64,000 nt of DNA from Codonopsis lanceolata. Taxonomy: Eukaryota; Streptophyta; Magnoliopsida; Asterales; Campanulaceae. The stretch is taken from contig CM028381.1 in the NCBI GenBank assembly GCA_013146195.2, forward strand, positions 98,706,380-98,770,379, written 5' to 3'. Below the pieces are notes generated by a model, which did not search any database, was not told where the DNA came from, and saw only the letters and a program-made list of their open reading frames with translations. Positions 33,175-44,793 of the stretch are shown here, piece after piece (position 1 is the first letter of the stretch; each line of letters begins with the position of its first letter). The position numbers and the translations under genes were made by a program.

Positions 33175-34030
33175 AACACCACAAGTTTTACACCTGTAAA
33201 CGCTCAATAGTTCAAGAAAAACCAATAAGTTTTGAAGAAAACCCATAAATCTAAATATAATCAAATCTAAGTTTACAATGAATAGAGAAGCCTTTATATA
33301 GCCTCTCAAAATAAATCCTAATACTAGAAGGTAAAAGAAACCTAGAAATAAAAGGAAACAATAAAAGACTTACCTAAACTATGTTGGAAACAACTAAGAA
33401 AGTTATTTAAGCTAATTAGGAAACATAAAACAACCAAAATAAAGAAAACTTTAAAATCATGTTTTTCTACAAAGGCCCAATTTCTAAAAAAATATTTTGG
33501 CCCCAAAAGTCTTCCATTAATTATTTAAAGCTCTCAAAGTCATCCTTGAACTCATGGGTTCTTATTTTTTAAGGCTTTTGCTTCCTCAAAGTAATCGTTT
33601 AATGTTGTTACGGTGCTACACGGTCGTTTTGAAAAAAGGAAACACGATTGCGTTGATGTTGGACGCGGTCGTCTTTAGAAGGAACGCGATCGCCTTCAAA
33701 AGTGTCATAGCTATTGGAAAATATGTTGTTGCCTTGCAAAGGTTAGACGCGACTGTTTTTTGCTTCTTTAACTCCCCATTTATGCCTTGGATGGTATTAA
33801 CCATCTTCACTTGATTCTTCAAGCTCAATCTCTTCGAACTTGTTGAGTATCCATTAAAGTAACACGAATCACCAATGAATTCACAAATCAAGTTTGTATA
33901 GAATCCTTGAATCTTCTAAGCATACCCAACACTCTTCAAGGTCTTCATTTGGACTCTTTTGTACTTGACTTCTTCATGCTTGATCCACACTTGACCTTGA
34001 CTCGGACTTGAGCTTTGTAGGATCTCATCA

Positions 34031-34860
34031 TTCCTCCCCTCTTGAGAAGGATTTGTCCTCAAATCCAAACCTACATCATATAGATGCAATTTAGCAACCA
34101 AGACATATTCACTAAGATTATGCTTACCATGTGATTCCATGTCGTCGATTTGCTCAAAATCTCCATGTTTACAAACCATTCCATGTAAGTTCATGCATCT
34201 CCAATCACGGAACCAAAAATCAATCTACCTCGATTGGCCCATACACTTTATTTCTTAAGCAAGATTTACACCTTTTAGCTGTGTAAGAAACACAACAAAA
34301 CTATGCACTATAACTAGATCAAATTTGTTAGCACACAATTGGTTATGTAACAATTTACCACTACACGAAATTTGCTCGATATTATGAAAGGACTCATCTC
34401 TTCAAGTATGCAACTCAAAGCCCCTTCAATTGGAATTTCGATCCACATTCAAACACATCCCAACCCTATCTCCAGGTTTGAATAGCAATCTCGCTAACTC
34501 CGTCGTTTGCTTACTCATAATCAATTCAATAACACCATGTAAAATGAATCCATCAAAGTTGACAAGATCTTAGGCCTACCATATATAACTTCATGCAATC
34601 TCAATGATAAACATCTCTCATGCAAAGCAATCGTACGAAAATCTATGCTCTCACGCATTAAACTATCATACATCAATGCTTGATCATGGACTAAGATTGC
34701 AAACCGTGATCCAAGTGTCCCAATCTTTATATATGTGAACGAATCCTTGACATTGATTGTTACATTATTTCTATGAACATAAGATTGATATACAAGTGAA
34801 TCCTAATTCCTAGGCCTTTTACAAACCTTGATTTATCTCATATTTATCATGCTTTGTTAA
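34031..34860 (-). pseudogene. Ty3 pol C-terminal remnant
   Basis: Minus-strand frames next to the polypurine tract read DVGLDLRTNPSQEGRNDEI (about 34075-34019), the characteristic end of plant Ty3 polyproteins just before the 3' LTR. Further upstream (34500-34440) LLFKPGDRVGM resembles the integrase C-terminal GDLVWV motif. The intervening sequence contains stops and frame changes. No reverse transcriptase or chromodomain is recognisable, and the element ends without a second LTR near 34.86 kb. Confidence 0.55.
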
Positions 34861-35960
34861 GTAGTTTATTTTATTTTTTTTAGGTAATTTAATTTAGTAA
34901 AACCAAAAACCCCACTTTTTATTATTTGCTTTGTTTTGTTAGATTAGTTAAATTTCCTTAAATCAAAACTCAAATCTCTGTGTTCCGAGTGAAGTGAGTG
35001 GAGCAAAACGTATGAGGATTAGCCTTGTAGGTTGTAAAAGTTGGTTACACCTCAAAAGGGGGTGGGGGGTACGCCCTCCGCAATACGAACTTTTTGGAGT
35101 TATCGCATCAAAACGATCACATCAAGTATAATGATGTGATTGCGTTTTGCACATATCAATCGTGTCACTAGTCAAGGCTACCATATCTTAGTTCGGAGAA
35201 GTCCCATAAGTTGAGGCAGTCGCGTCAAAAGACCACGTGGTTTTAGGTTGAAGCCTCATAAGATGAACCAACCACGTGTATTGGAACAAAGCAACCACAT
35301 CGAAGCAAAGCGCCTAGTCGCGTGGGCTAATGCGACTGCGTCGATGCGACAACTATTTTCCATGTTTCCTTATTTAAATGTATTTAGGATTTGATATTGT
35401 ATTCTATATATAATTAAAACCCTAAAAAGGTAATAAGGTTGACCATAATAAATTTTTGAAAGTTCGTTAACATCAATCTCTCTCTCTCTCTCTCTCTTCT
35501 CATTCGATTAATCTTTGCTATTACTATGCTATTGTTCTATTTGCTTCTACTGTGCACAATAGACTCAATCGTTCAAAGTCAACTACTTTTTTTTTTAAGT
35601 TTGCAACTTTTTTAAAAATAAAAGTATTATATTAGGAGTTCGTGTTTGTGGTATTTCTACGAGCTCTACTTCAGTGCCGTCAAATCAAATTTGCTTTTTC
35701 TTGAAGAAGGACATATTCATTCTAAATCATCATCAGCTTAACGGCTAAACCATTCAACGACTCTACCATTAAAACTTATTATAATACCACAAGCTCGAGC
35801 TTGTGATATTATTAACCTTTTTTATTAATCTTTCCAAATGAATTTATTTATTTTTAGTGCTAAAAAAATAAATTAGCGATCATCTGTCATTTTCATTAAA
35901 TTTCTACACGTGAGAGGAAACTTGAAAGGAAAAAAATTCACCCATGTTCCTTTTGTAGTC
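34861..35960. other. Unclassified repeat-like region
   Basis: No coding sequence. It contains CGCGTC/GCGAC-rich phrases (35100-35350), a TATA-like CTATATATAA at about 35405 followed by a (CT)n tract at 35477-35497, so it could be part of an LTR promoter, but ends and duplications were not found. A near-perfect palindrome lies at 35788-35805. Confidence 0.35.
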
Positions 35961-36865
35961 AAGTAGGTCTCCGGTAAGACGGTCTTATAGTTCTTAATCT
36001 GTAAAATGGAGTTATCCATGTTAAATGGCTCGAAGATTAAAAAATTATAGTGTCACCCTCAACTTTTGGAAACTACATCGCCACCCTTCATATTTTCATA
36101 TGAATACTGCCAACTTTTTGCCCTTGAATGTGTCAATTTTGCCTTTAAATGTGTCACTTCTACCTTTAGATGCATCACTTTTAATACATCAATATGTAAG
36201 TCATTATGTATGAAAGTGTCTTTTTTGCATTTAAATGTATCAAATGTATCAATCTTATATTTAAATGTGTCACTTTCAGTCTCTCAATATATAAGTTATT
36301 ATGTATAAAAGTGTGTCATTTTTGCTTTTAATGTGTCACTTTTACCTTTAAATTTGTCACTTTAGTCCCTCAATGTGTAAGTCATTATGCATAAAAGTGT
36401 GTCACTTTTCTTTTTAAATGAGTCACATTTGCCTTTTAATTTGTCACTTTTAGTCCATCAATGTGTAAGTCATTATGTATGAAAGTGTGTGTGTGTGTGT
36501 GTTTTTTTTTTTTTTAATTTATCACTTTAGAAATGGGTTCTTCAAAGTGTTAAGATGATTTAGGACTAAAATGCAAAGTCTAGGCACTTAGAGACTTCGA
36601 CAGCCATGTTTGGAAAGAAGGAGGGCACCGAAGTCAACTTCATTAATGCCCACGTCACCTCTTCAAAAGCCAGACGCGTGAACCTCTATTTGGGTGACCC
36701 ACACCTCTTTGTCCGGATCCAACCCATTTTCCCGCTTTTCAGTCAATTTTTCTCTTACATTTTGACCCATTTTTTACTGGATAACTTGCAGTCTTCTTTG
36801 ATTGGTTGCCTATTCCAGAAGCCTCTTTTTTTTTTTTTTTTTAATCATTTTTGGGGTTATGTCGT
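35961..36865. mobile_element. GTAAGAC-family element, copy A (right end lost)
   Basis: The left end is AGTAGGTCTCCGGTAAGACG, matching one end of copies B and D. The interior (36045-36535) is a run of GTCACTTTTGCC/TTTAAATGTGTCAC repeats with a (GT)n tract at 36487-36502. Then comes a unique segment with ATTAATGCCCACGTCACC and CAGCCTC...AATCATTTTTGGGG shared with copies B and C. The terminal GTAAGAC repeat on the right is missing. Confidence 0.6.
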
Positions 36866-37271
36866 ATCGATTTACACAGGCTTTTGCCTTTATAGTTTAT
36901 TTCTCCATTATAATGTTTTCTACTTGATAAATTGAAAGAAACTAGCCTACTATATTACTTCCATTTTAATTATTTATATTTTAGATTTGATTTTGGTTAG
37001 ATAAAATCTCTTATTTTTCTAAAATGATTAAATATAATTTATTAAAAATGTTACGAAGGGAACCGTCAAATTAGTTAACAGTGGACTATTGTTTTCATTT
37101 TTAAATAAGGGGTGGTTAAAGTGCAATTGTGTCAATACATTTATTAATTTTCTTAAACATTAATGAATATAGTTGATAAGAAAAACTTGTGGTGAGGATA
37201 ACCTCTTCAATCAATTAATCCAAGGATTTTAGACTACCACCAATGGTGGTTCCCAATTGGGTTAATAACCA
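36866..37271. other. AT-rich spacer
   Basis: Between two copies of the GTAAGAC family. No gene or element ends are visible. Confidence 0.5.
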
Positions 37272-37370
37272 CACAAAAACTTGTGTAAGATGGTCTTATG
37301 GATCTTAATTCGTAAGACGAAGCTATCCATTTTAAATGGATCAAAATTAAGAAATTTCAATGTCACCCTT

Positions 37371-40300
37371 TGATGAGAATCCAAGATCTCCTAGAAAGGT
37401 TTTAGGATGAATGACTCTGTAACCCAATGCCCTCGAGATGACGCAAACCTTGGAATTATGAATGACGTCACAATTGAGATGGATCTCCAACTGATAAGTC
37501 GAATTCAATTATAAACAACGAATCCATGATGTTTATAATCCGAACTTCCAATCCAGGACACTTAAATAAGAACATAATTTTCTATCGAGAAAATCAACTC
37601 AATTTTATTATTCAAAAATCAATGTTTAATAATGCATTTATATAAGCTTACAAAATAAATCATAATTCTTGTAGGAATAGAAACCTAATTAAAAGGAAAC
37701 AAAAACCCCTAAATAAAAAGTAAAACTAAAACTCAAAGGAAAAAATTGCACGGCAACAAGCAGCAAGTCGAACAATAAGCTGCTACCTTCAATTTCTGAC
37801 TTCAGGAAATTGACACTCTATCCCCTCTAATTGTCAGAATTGTCATTTCAAGCTTCCAACCTTGATAAATAGGTCCTTGAACTCATGAGAACACTTATAA
37901 TGCTAGTCAGGATCGTATCATACTCCCCCTATTGAAAAGGATTTGCCCTCAAATTCACTATTGGTCGGTCATTAAAGTGTCTTTTGACCCGAACTTGAGA
38001 CCCATATCGTGGTCAATTCTTCCAACCTCTTTTACCCGAATCAAACACCTCATGTTCCTTAAGATCATTACAAACAACACTTAGCAAAACTTGCTTACCC
38101 TTACTCTCAACTAGCATCCTCATTTGGTCTTCATGTACTTGGCTTGACGTTGATGGCACGAGCGTGATTGGCTTTCGATTAAACATGAAAGAATATTCGT
38201 TGGTGAACCCATCATGTTTCACTTGACGATCATACTGTAATGGCCTTCCAAGTAATAGATGACTTGCATTTATAGGAACCACATCACATAAGACTTCGTC
38301 CTCGTAAGCTCGTATATGAAACGTCACAAGCACTTGTTTCTCCACCCTCACTTCTCCACAATCATTCAACCATTGAAGTTTTTAAGGTTGGGGATGCCTC
38401 GATGTTGACAAACCTAACTTTCCCACCATTAGAGCACTAGCGACGTTGGTACAACTACCTCTATCAATAATCACACTACAAACCTTGTCTTTGATGCGAC
38501 ACCGTGTGTGAGAGAGGTTGTCACGTTGATCATTTTCCTCCTCTTTAGCTTGCATATTCAACACACAAAAAGATACAAAAGCCTCAAATGGTACAAGTTC
38601 ACCTTCGGCTTCAATGTCTCCATGTTCATCTTCTTTTTCTACTACCACCTCATTGCCACGTACCACCATAACCCGTTGATTTGCACAATTACGTGCAATG
38701 TGTCCCCACCCTTTGCACTTGAAACACTGCACTTTCTTAGACTTCAACCTGGGATTTTCAGTTTTCCATTAGGGCTCTTGCGAAGGCGTAGCCACCTTTG
38801 TTTCAGACGTAACCTTGGCTATGACCATATCTTGTGGTTGCTCTTGGTTTGAACCGCTTGGACGAGTGGTAATCCTCCTCGTTTGTTGTTGCTCTATTTT
38901 TATTGCCATGTGCACCATATCACCCAAATCCTCATATTGATGTAAATCAACAATATCTGTAATATTAGGATTCAAACCTGTAAGAAATCTCGTCATGGTT
39001 ACTTTAACATCTTCACCCAAATTTGCCCTAGCAGTCAACATCCACATCTCCTTGTGATAGTCTTCAACACTTTTCGATCCCTGTGTCAATTTCTGCAATG
39101 TATGTAGAACCCCCTATAATAGTGGTTAGGAACAAACCGATGACGCACAAGACACTTCATCTCTACCCATGTAGTAACTGCATGCATCCCAATTTTTCTC
39201 CTATCGGCTACTATTTGATCCCACCATGCATATACTAGCATAGTCCACGAACTCGACAGTAACTAATTTGACCTTTCTCAACTCAGTATAGGTATAACAA
39301 TCAAATACTTTCTCGATTTTTCTTTCCCAATCAAAGTATTCATCGGGATCACTCGACCCCTTGAAAACAGAAATCTTTAACTTAATTGTTCCCCAATTAT
39401 TTTCCTCTCCTTGGAATCTCTCGCCTCCCTCTACCATGATTCTCTCCTAACCCCAACTCTTCAAAATCTTCATCTAACTGATTACCTCATTGTGCCCTAC
39501 GTTCCCTAGCCTTCGCTTATCCTCTTTAAGACTATCAAATCTCTCATCTATTTGAGCAAACTTAACCTTAATCTCCTCCATGTTATAAGCGAGCATTGCC
39601 TCCCTAAATTGTGTAGGATTAACAAAAGGAATCCCTTTAGCTGAGTTTCGTCAGTCATGGTGATGGTTTGTTGATTCTCTCCCTCACGTGTATGCACTCA
39701 AGGTCACAAATTTTTTAATTTTTTTATAATTAACAAATCCTATAACAATTAGGATTTTGAAATTCAAAGAATAAGATGGCTAAACAAAGATTGATGATCC
39801 AAGTTTAGAACAAAGAAAAAAAAAATCAAAACAACAAGATAACAATTTTTTTTGACACGAACCCTAGTGGAATTAGGGTTTAAGAACTAGAACGATAATA
39901 ATGCAAAATTAAGATAGAATGAAATTACCGTCACTAGGATTGCTCTGATACAAAATGATGAGAACCCATGATCTCCTAGAAAGCTTTTAGGATGAATGAC
40001 TCCGCGACTCAATGCCCTCGAGATGACGCGAACCTTGGAATTGTGAATGACGCAATTAGGATGAATCTCCAACTGATAAGTCGAAATCAATTATAAACAA
40101 CGAATCCGCGATGTTTATAATCCGAGCTTCAATCCAGAACACTAAAATAAAAACACAATTTTCTATCAAGAAAAAATCAACTTAATTTTATTATTCAAAA
40201 ATCAACCCCCAAAACAATGTTTAATAACGCCTTTATATAGGCTTACAAAATAAATCATAATTCTTGTAGGAAAAGAAACATAATTAAAAGGAAACAAAAA

Positions 40301-40535
40301 CCCCTAAATAAAAACTAAAACTAAAACTCAAAGGAAAAAAATGCATGGCATCAAGCAGCAAGTCAAACGGTAAGCTGCTGCCTTCAATTTCTGACTTCTG
40401 GAAATTGACACTGCAGCCCCTGTAATTGTCAGAATTGTCATTACAAGCTTCCAAAACATTCCCCAAGCTTCAAACCTTGACAAATATGTCCCTGAACTCA
40501 TGAGAACACTTTTGATGCTAATCAGGATCGTATCA
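37371..40535 (-). mobile_element. Small Ty3-type LTR retrotransposon with gag-protease only
   Basis: LTRs at 37371-37920 and 39956-40535 (TGATGAGAA...GATCGTATCA) are flanked by the perfect duplication CCCTT (37366-37370, 40536-40540). The minus strand has an initiator-Met-like primer site TTGTATCAGAGC (39953-39942) and a purine tract AATAGGGGGAGTA beside the other LTR. The 2-kb interior has gag and protease pieces only, with no reverse transcriptase, RNase H or integrase, so it is a deleted, non-autonomous derivative. The LTRs differ at many sites, so it is not young. Confidence 0.92.
38013..39437 (-). pseudogene. Ty3 gag and aspartic protease remnant
   Basis: The N-terminal part (39437-39201) has ISVFKGSSDPDEYFDWERKI, the typical start of the Ty3 gag domain. 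A frame change near 39230 and a return near 39100 leave the intervening gag (about 39225-39105) readable only in another frame. Then comes LTQGSKSVEDYHKEM (from about 39095) and a zinc knuckle CFKCKGWGHIARNC (38726-38685, CX2CX4HX4C). The protease active site reads IIDRGSCTNVAS, with Arg (38462-38460) where Gly or Ser follows Asp in active copies. An in-frame TAA at 38382 and a stop at 38769 interrupt it. The C-terminal protease half shows NASHLLLGRPLQYDR. Confidence 0.85.
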
Positions 40536-41472
40536 CCCTTCAGCTTTTGAAAATTGTAGCGCCACCCCTCATATTTATAAATGAAAATTGTTACTTTTTA
40601 GTATTAAAAATTATCATTTTTAGCGTAAGATGTGTCTCTTTTGACCTTAGAAATGTCACTTTGCATCTTTAATAAAAATTATCACTTTATATCCTTAAAC
40701 AAAATGTCATTTTTTGTCTTAAATTTGTCGCTTTTACTTTTTAAAATGTCACTTTGCATTATAAATGAAAATTGTCATATTTGACCTTAAAAGTGTCACT
40801 TTTTATAATTAAATGTGTCGCTTTTGGTATTAAAGTTTTATTTTGCATTATAAATGAAAGCAACCACAATTGATTATAAAAGTGTCACTTTTAGCTCTAT
40901 AAGTGTCACTTTGGATCTTTAATGAAAATTATCACTTTTTCCTTGAAAATATCACTTTTGCCCTTAAATATGTTACTTTTGACCACAAAGTGTCTATTTG
41001 CATTAAAAATTAAGTTAATCAAAATTTTAAGCTGATTCTGGGATAAAGTACAAAGTCTGGTAGGAAAGGGATTCGACAGCCAAGTTCTAAATGATGGAGA
41101 GCAACGAAGCATGATCTGGAAGATGAAGGGCACCAGAGCAAATCACGAAAGTATTCATTAATGTGGGGGGGACGATGTGAGCATACCATGTGTCCTGCCT
41201 ATTAGACTTATGGTTGAAGCTTCTGCTCTTTCATCTTCCAGCGTAATTACACATCGCCATTGACCCGTGAGATTTTGAAACGAGTCAGATTGGGTTGCTC
41301 CATCTCACCAGCTTACATACCCACTTTCCTTTCTCATTTTCACCCTTTTTTTATGGGTAACCCGAGGTTTTTGTAAATGAGTTACCCGCTCCGGCAGCCT
41401 CTATTTTAATCATTTTGGGGGTTCCGTCTTGCAAATTTGGATCCGTAAGACCATCTTACATGAGACATACTC

Positions 41473-42429
41473 TAATCCTACCTTTGTCCAAAAAATAAAT
41501 TAGGTTTTAGAAATTTTCATACAGATTAAGGAAGATTATAAAAAAAACTGATCTACATTTATTAAGGTACAATTATTTTTGATGAGTTGCATGATACTTT
41601 TTCTCTTTTCCTTTTTAAATTATATTACTTTTTCTCAAAGTTTGAACAACACATCTTTTATTAGAGAGTAATTAATAAGAGTAATTTTGACAAAATATGA
41701 ACAATTTTGTCTTAAAATCCTATAACAACATTTAATTTTAAACAAAATTTTCAGTTAAGACCTCATTTATTTTGGAACGAAGGTAGTAACCAATACAAGG
41801 GTTCCTAACCATTGGGACTATTCTCAAACAAGCCTTGCCAACCTAGCAGTTCTCAAATTGAAACCATTTGGGAACCAACAGTCAAAAGAAAAAAAAGAAG
41901 GGAGCAGATGCACGTGCTAGGCACCAAGCAATTACATTCGCGTGTTCTCTACATGCGATTAAGAAGCATGTAGAAATTAAGGAGACAACCTCTTTCATCC
42001 TTCTTTTTTTTTTTTCCTCTCTCTCTTTCTTCTACTGTTTTTTTTTTCTCTCTTTCTCCCTCTGCCCTAAAACTATTGTTATGTTTGATCCGACACATTG
42101 ATTACTAAAAAGCAATTGATTTGATTATTAATATTAGTTTGATGTGTATTTTTCTCTAAAGTCCATGTGTATATGGCTCATAATTAAAGTAAGAGTAAAG
42201 TGGTAAATGTGTTATCTTAAAAATGAATGTTTCAAAGAAAATAATTATTTTGGAACGAAGAAAAACGGAAAGCAAGACAATAATTTTGGGACAAATAGAG
42301 TATTTTGTTTTGTATTTGATTCCTTTTCTCTCTCTTCAAGCAAGAACAACGGAAGTTTTCCAAGAAATCTAATGATTTCTTTGCAACATTGGAGAATCAA
42401 AAGGGAATCACTTGGGAATCAACCATATA
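41473..42429. other. Repeat-derived intergenic DNA
   Basis: 41570-41790 matches the DNA around copy D (20345-20373 and 20528-20700) without that insertion. CT-rich and T-rich runs lie at 42003-42060. 42190-42300 carries a possible Stowaway relic (ATAATTTTGGGACAAATAGAGT at its right edge). No gene is seen. Confidence 0.45.
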
Positions 42430-42692
42430 GGGCCCGTTTGATTTAGCTTATTGATATGTGCTGATAACTTATTACTTATGACTGATAACTTATTACTTAT
42501 GACTTATGACTGATGACTAATGATTGGTGATGTTTGATTTAGCTTTTTAAAAGTGCTTATTAGCTTTCATAAGTTAGTGTGTGTGTGTGTGTGTTTGATT
42601 AATAAGTTGAAATAGTACTGAAATAAAATAATATTAATATTAATATTAATATTATTATTATTATTAATTTAATATTATTATTATTAATAATT

Positions 42693-42727
<35 letters not shown>

Positions 42728-42790
42728 ATTTAATAATAATAATAATAATTTAATAATAATAATAATAATAACAACAACAACAACAATAAC

Positions 42791-42869
<79 letters not shown>

Positions 42870-43140
42870 CAACTGATGACAAAGAAACCTATTTAAGTTA
42901 AAATGGGGGTACTTTAGGAATATGAAATCTTCATTAAAGGGGACTGTTCATCCGGTTTTTGGATGATAAGTCTTCAGCACTTACATGGGTGCTTATGACT
43001 TATGAGACCAATTGTGCTTTAATGTGTTTGTACTCAACTTTTGACTTATTACACCATTTTTCAAATCAAACAATGTTTTAATGACTTATGAAAAGCTATA
43101 AGTTATAAGTATTATCATATAAGCTACATCAAACACCCCC
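42430..43140. mobile_element. PIF/Harbinger-like MITE expanded by a microsatellite
   Basis: Termini GGGCCCGTTTGATTTAGCTT and, inverted, GGGGGTGTTTGATGTAGCTT are typical of Tourist/PIF-type MITEs. Both ends are flanked by ATA, possibly a mutated 3-bp duplication. Subterminal ACTTATTACTTATGAC-type repeats occur on both sides. No transposase is present. Confidence 0.6.
42628..42867. repeat. (ATT/TAA)n microsatellite, about 240 bp
   Basis: An ATT/AAT array with orientation switches, then (AAC)n at 42771-42783 and more than twenty TAA units. It lies inside the PIF-like MITE. Confidence 0.95.
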
Positions 43141-43441
43141 ATAATAAGGTGGTAGAGTATCAACTTGAGATACTCAATCATAATCCAAATCAAATAAACA
43201 GTCGCTCCCTCTCTCTCTCCAAAACAATCACGTTTTAGCGTTCTTTCCCACGAAACAACGTCGTTTCATTCCCGTATAAAAAAAACACAAAGTGGCCAAC
43301 ACATCCTGACAACGCTTTACACGCGTCGGGTAGTGTGTAATCATATTCTTTTAAATCTGATTTTGGCATTTTTGGACGCAGAAAAAAATATTTTTTAAAA
43401 AAAGTATATTTTTATCTGTAAATAGAGACTTTGTTTGTCTT

Positions 43442-43919
43442 TTTTTTTTTTTTTTTTTTTTGCAGAAACAGGGACGGTACCCTGCAGATTATATTAATTG
43501 AAAAGGAAACATACAAACTTGAGGGGGACAACCAGCCTTGCCCTTATAATGGGAGGACAAAGGAGCCGAAACCTCGAAATGGAGATTACAAAAAAAACTA
43601 GTTGGTACGCACATAAGGGGTTCCTGATTTATCTAAAACAAGAAGGCCACGGATAGAACCCGGAAGAGAATTAGCCGTCAGGAATTGAGAAGAATCGCCT
43701 TTATCACACCCATAGTTTGCCAGGGCGTCAGCCACCGAATTGGCCTCTCGAAAGCAGTGCTGAATGGAGATACCCAAATCTTGAACCAACTCTTGAATAG
43801 AATTAAACAAATACGAACAGGACCAAGGACACCAGCGCTCACCTTGAATGCAATCTAAAATACTCTTCGAATCAGTCTCAACTATAGCCCGATTCCATCC
43901 CTGAAGCTTCAGCCATTTT
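43442..43919 (-). mobile_element. 5'-truncated L1-type LINE fragment
   Basis: The fragment is flanked by a perfect 22-bp direct repeat (43420-43441 and 43920-43941). The poly(T) at 43441-43461 is the poly(A) tail of a minus-strand insertion. It retains only the last ~480 bp of the element, as is usual for target-primed insertions. Confidence 0.92.
43598..43919 (-). pseudogene. C-terminal RNase H domain of a plant LINE
   Basis: The frame is open from the truncation point (KWLKLQGWNRAIVETDSKSI) to a stop at 43598, about 106 codons. It matches the RNase H domain appended to plant L1-type pol: VETDSKSILDCI contains the conserved acidic residue, and HCFREANSVADALAN contains the REAN..AD.LA signature. 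Earlier RNase H acidic residues and the whole reverse transcriptase are lost by 5' truncation. The remaining coding part has no stop, consistent with a fairly recent insertion. It cannot be functional alone. Confidence 0.85.
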
Positions 43920-43941
43920 AAATAGAGACTTTGTTTGTCTT

Positions 43942-44788
43942 ATTTGGACACTAACCCAATTTTTTTCCAAAGAATTGAGGTATTACTTCATTTTTCTCTC
44001 TTCCCTCTCTCTCCAAATTTCATATTTTTAATCCAATTAAGTTGTTTAAAATTACTATAATATTTGTATTTGCTACTGAAATACTTAAATTATTAATATA
44101 TTGCAGATTATTAGATATTAATCTAATTGTCATTTATTTTTAAATGTTTATTATTTCTATTATTATTGTTATTAGTTTTTACTAATAGTTGTTATTATTA
44201 TTATTGTTAATATTATCATTAAGTAATATGAGTTGAAAATATTAAATCGCCATGTGTTGATTTGATTGAAAATATTTGGAAGATTTTGGTAATTATTATG
44301 TTGGTGTTTCAATAATCCTCGCTTTTATTATTATTATATTTGCATAATTTTTATTATAGTTGTTGTATTGTTATTCATCAGATTTTTCCTTTGAATCGTT
44401 TATTTCTATTAATGTTCGAATTATTGTAGTTATTTTTATATAATACATATATAATATTTGAATCATAGTTAATTAGTTAACAATTTTAATTTAACTCATC
44501 AATTTACTAATTAATAATCACTAAAAAAAATTATATAATAAAAAATGTACTGATATTTATTAAGTAATGGATTATAGTTAAAAAATTATTATTATTTGTA
44601 TTATTAAAATTATAATAAATAAATAATTTTTTAACTATATTATTATATTATAAATAATATCAAATTATAATAAATATTATTCAAATTATAATAAATAAGT
44701 AACATTTAATAATGAATATTAATATAACTTCAAATTTTATAATTTATGCAATATCAAACTTATTTGTTAATATAAATTGAAAATAAAG
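43942..44788. other. Very AT-rich intergenic DNA
   Basis: Dominated by TTATTA/AATAAT phrases. No genes or element termini recognised. Confidence 0.6.
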
Positions 44789-44793
44789 ATGGA

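Larger units (their letters stand above)
20911..34030 (-). mobile_element. Old Ty3 LTR (about 1.08 kb) split by the Copia element
   Basis: Left part 20911-21137 starts TGATACGAACTTCTCGG; right part 33175-34030 ends GATCTCATCA. Together, without the Copia element, they form about 1078 bp resembling the LTRs at 37371 and 39956 in style: mirrored TGATAC/TCTCATCA ends, a GTCACAATTGATATGGA-like motif and a GCCTTTATATAGCCT motif. Beyond 34030 follows a TTCCTCCCCTCTTGAGAAGG stretch, the polypurine tract region of the minus-strand element. No partner LTR was found. Confidence 0.6.
37272..41472. mobile_element. GTAAGAC-family element, copy B, split by a Ty3 element
   Basis: The left end reads CACAAAAACTTGTGTAAGAT and the right end, inverted, GAGTATGTCTCATGTAAGAT. 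Without the inserted Ty3 element it is about 1.0 kb. The interior consists of GTCACTTTTNNCCTTAAA repeats (40560-40990) and a unique part with ATTCATTAATGTGGG. No clear target duplication remains and no transposase is encoded. Confidence 0.68.

Noticed and set aside
36606..36935. 109-codon ORF in GTAAGAC-family copy A
   Set aside because: Phe-rich translation of T-rich DNA; not conserved in the equivalent part of copies B and C.
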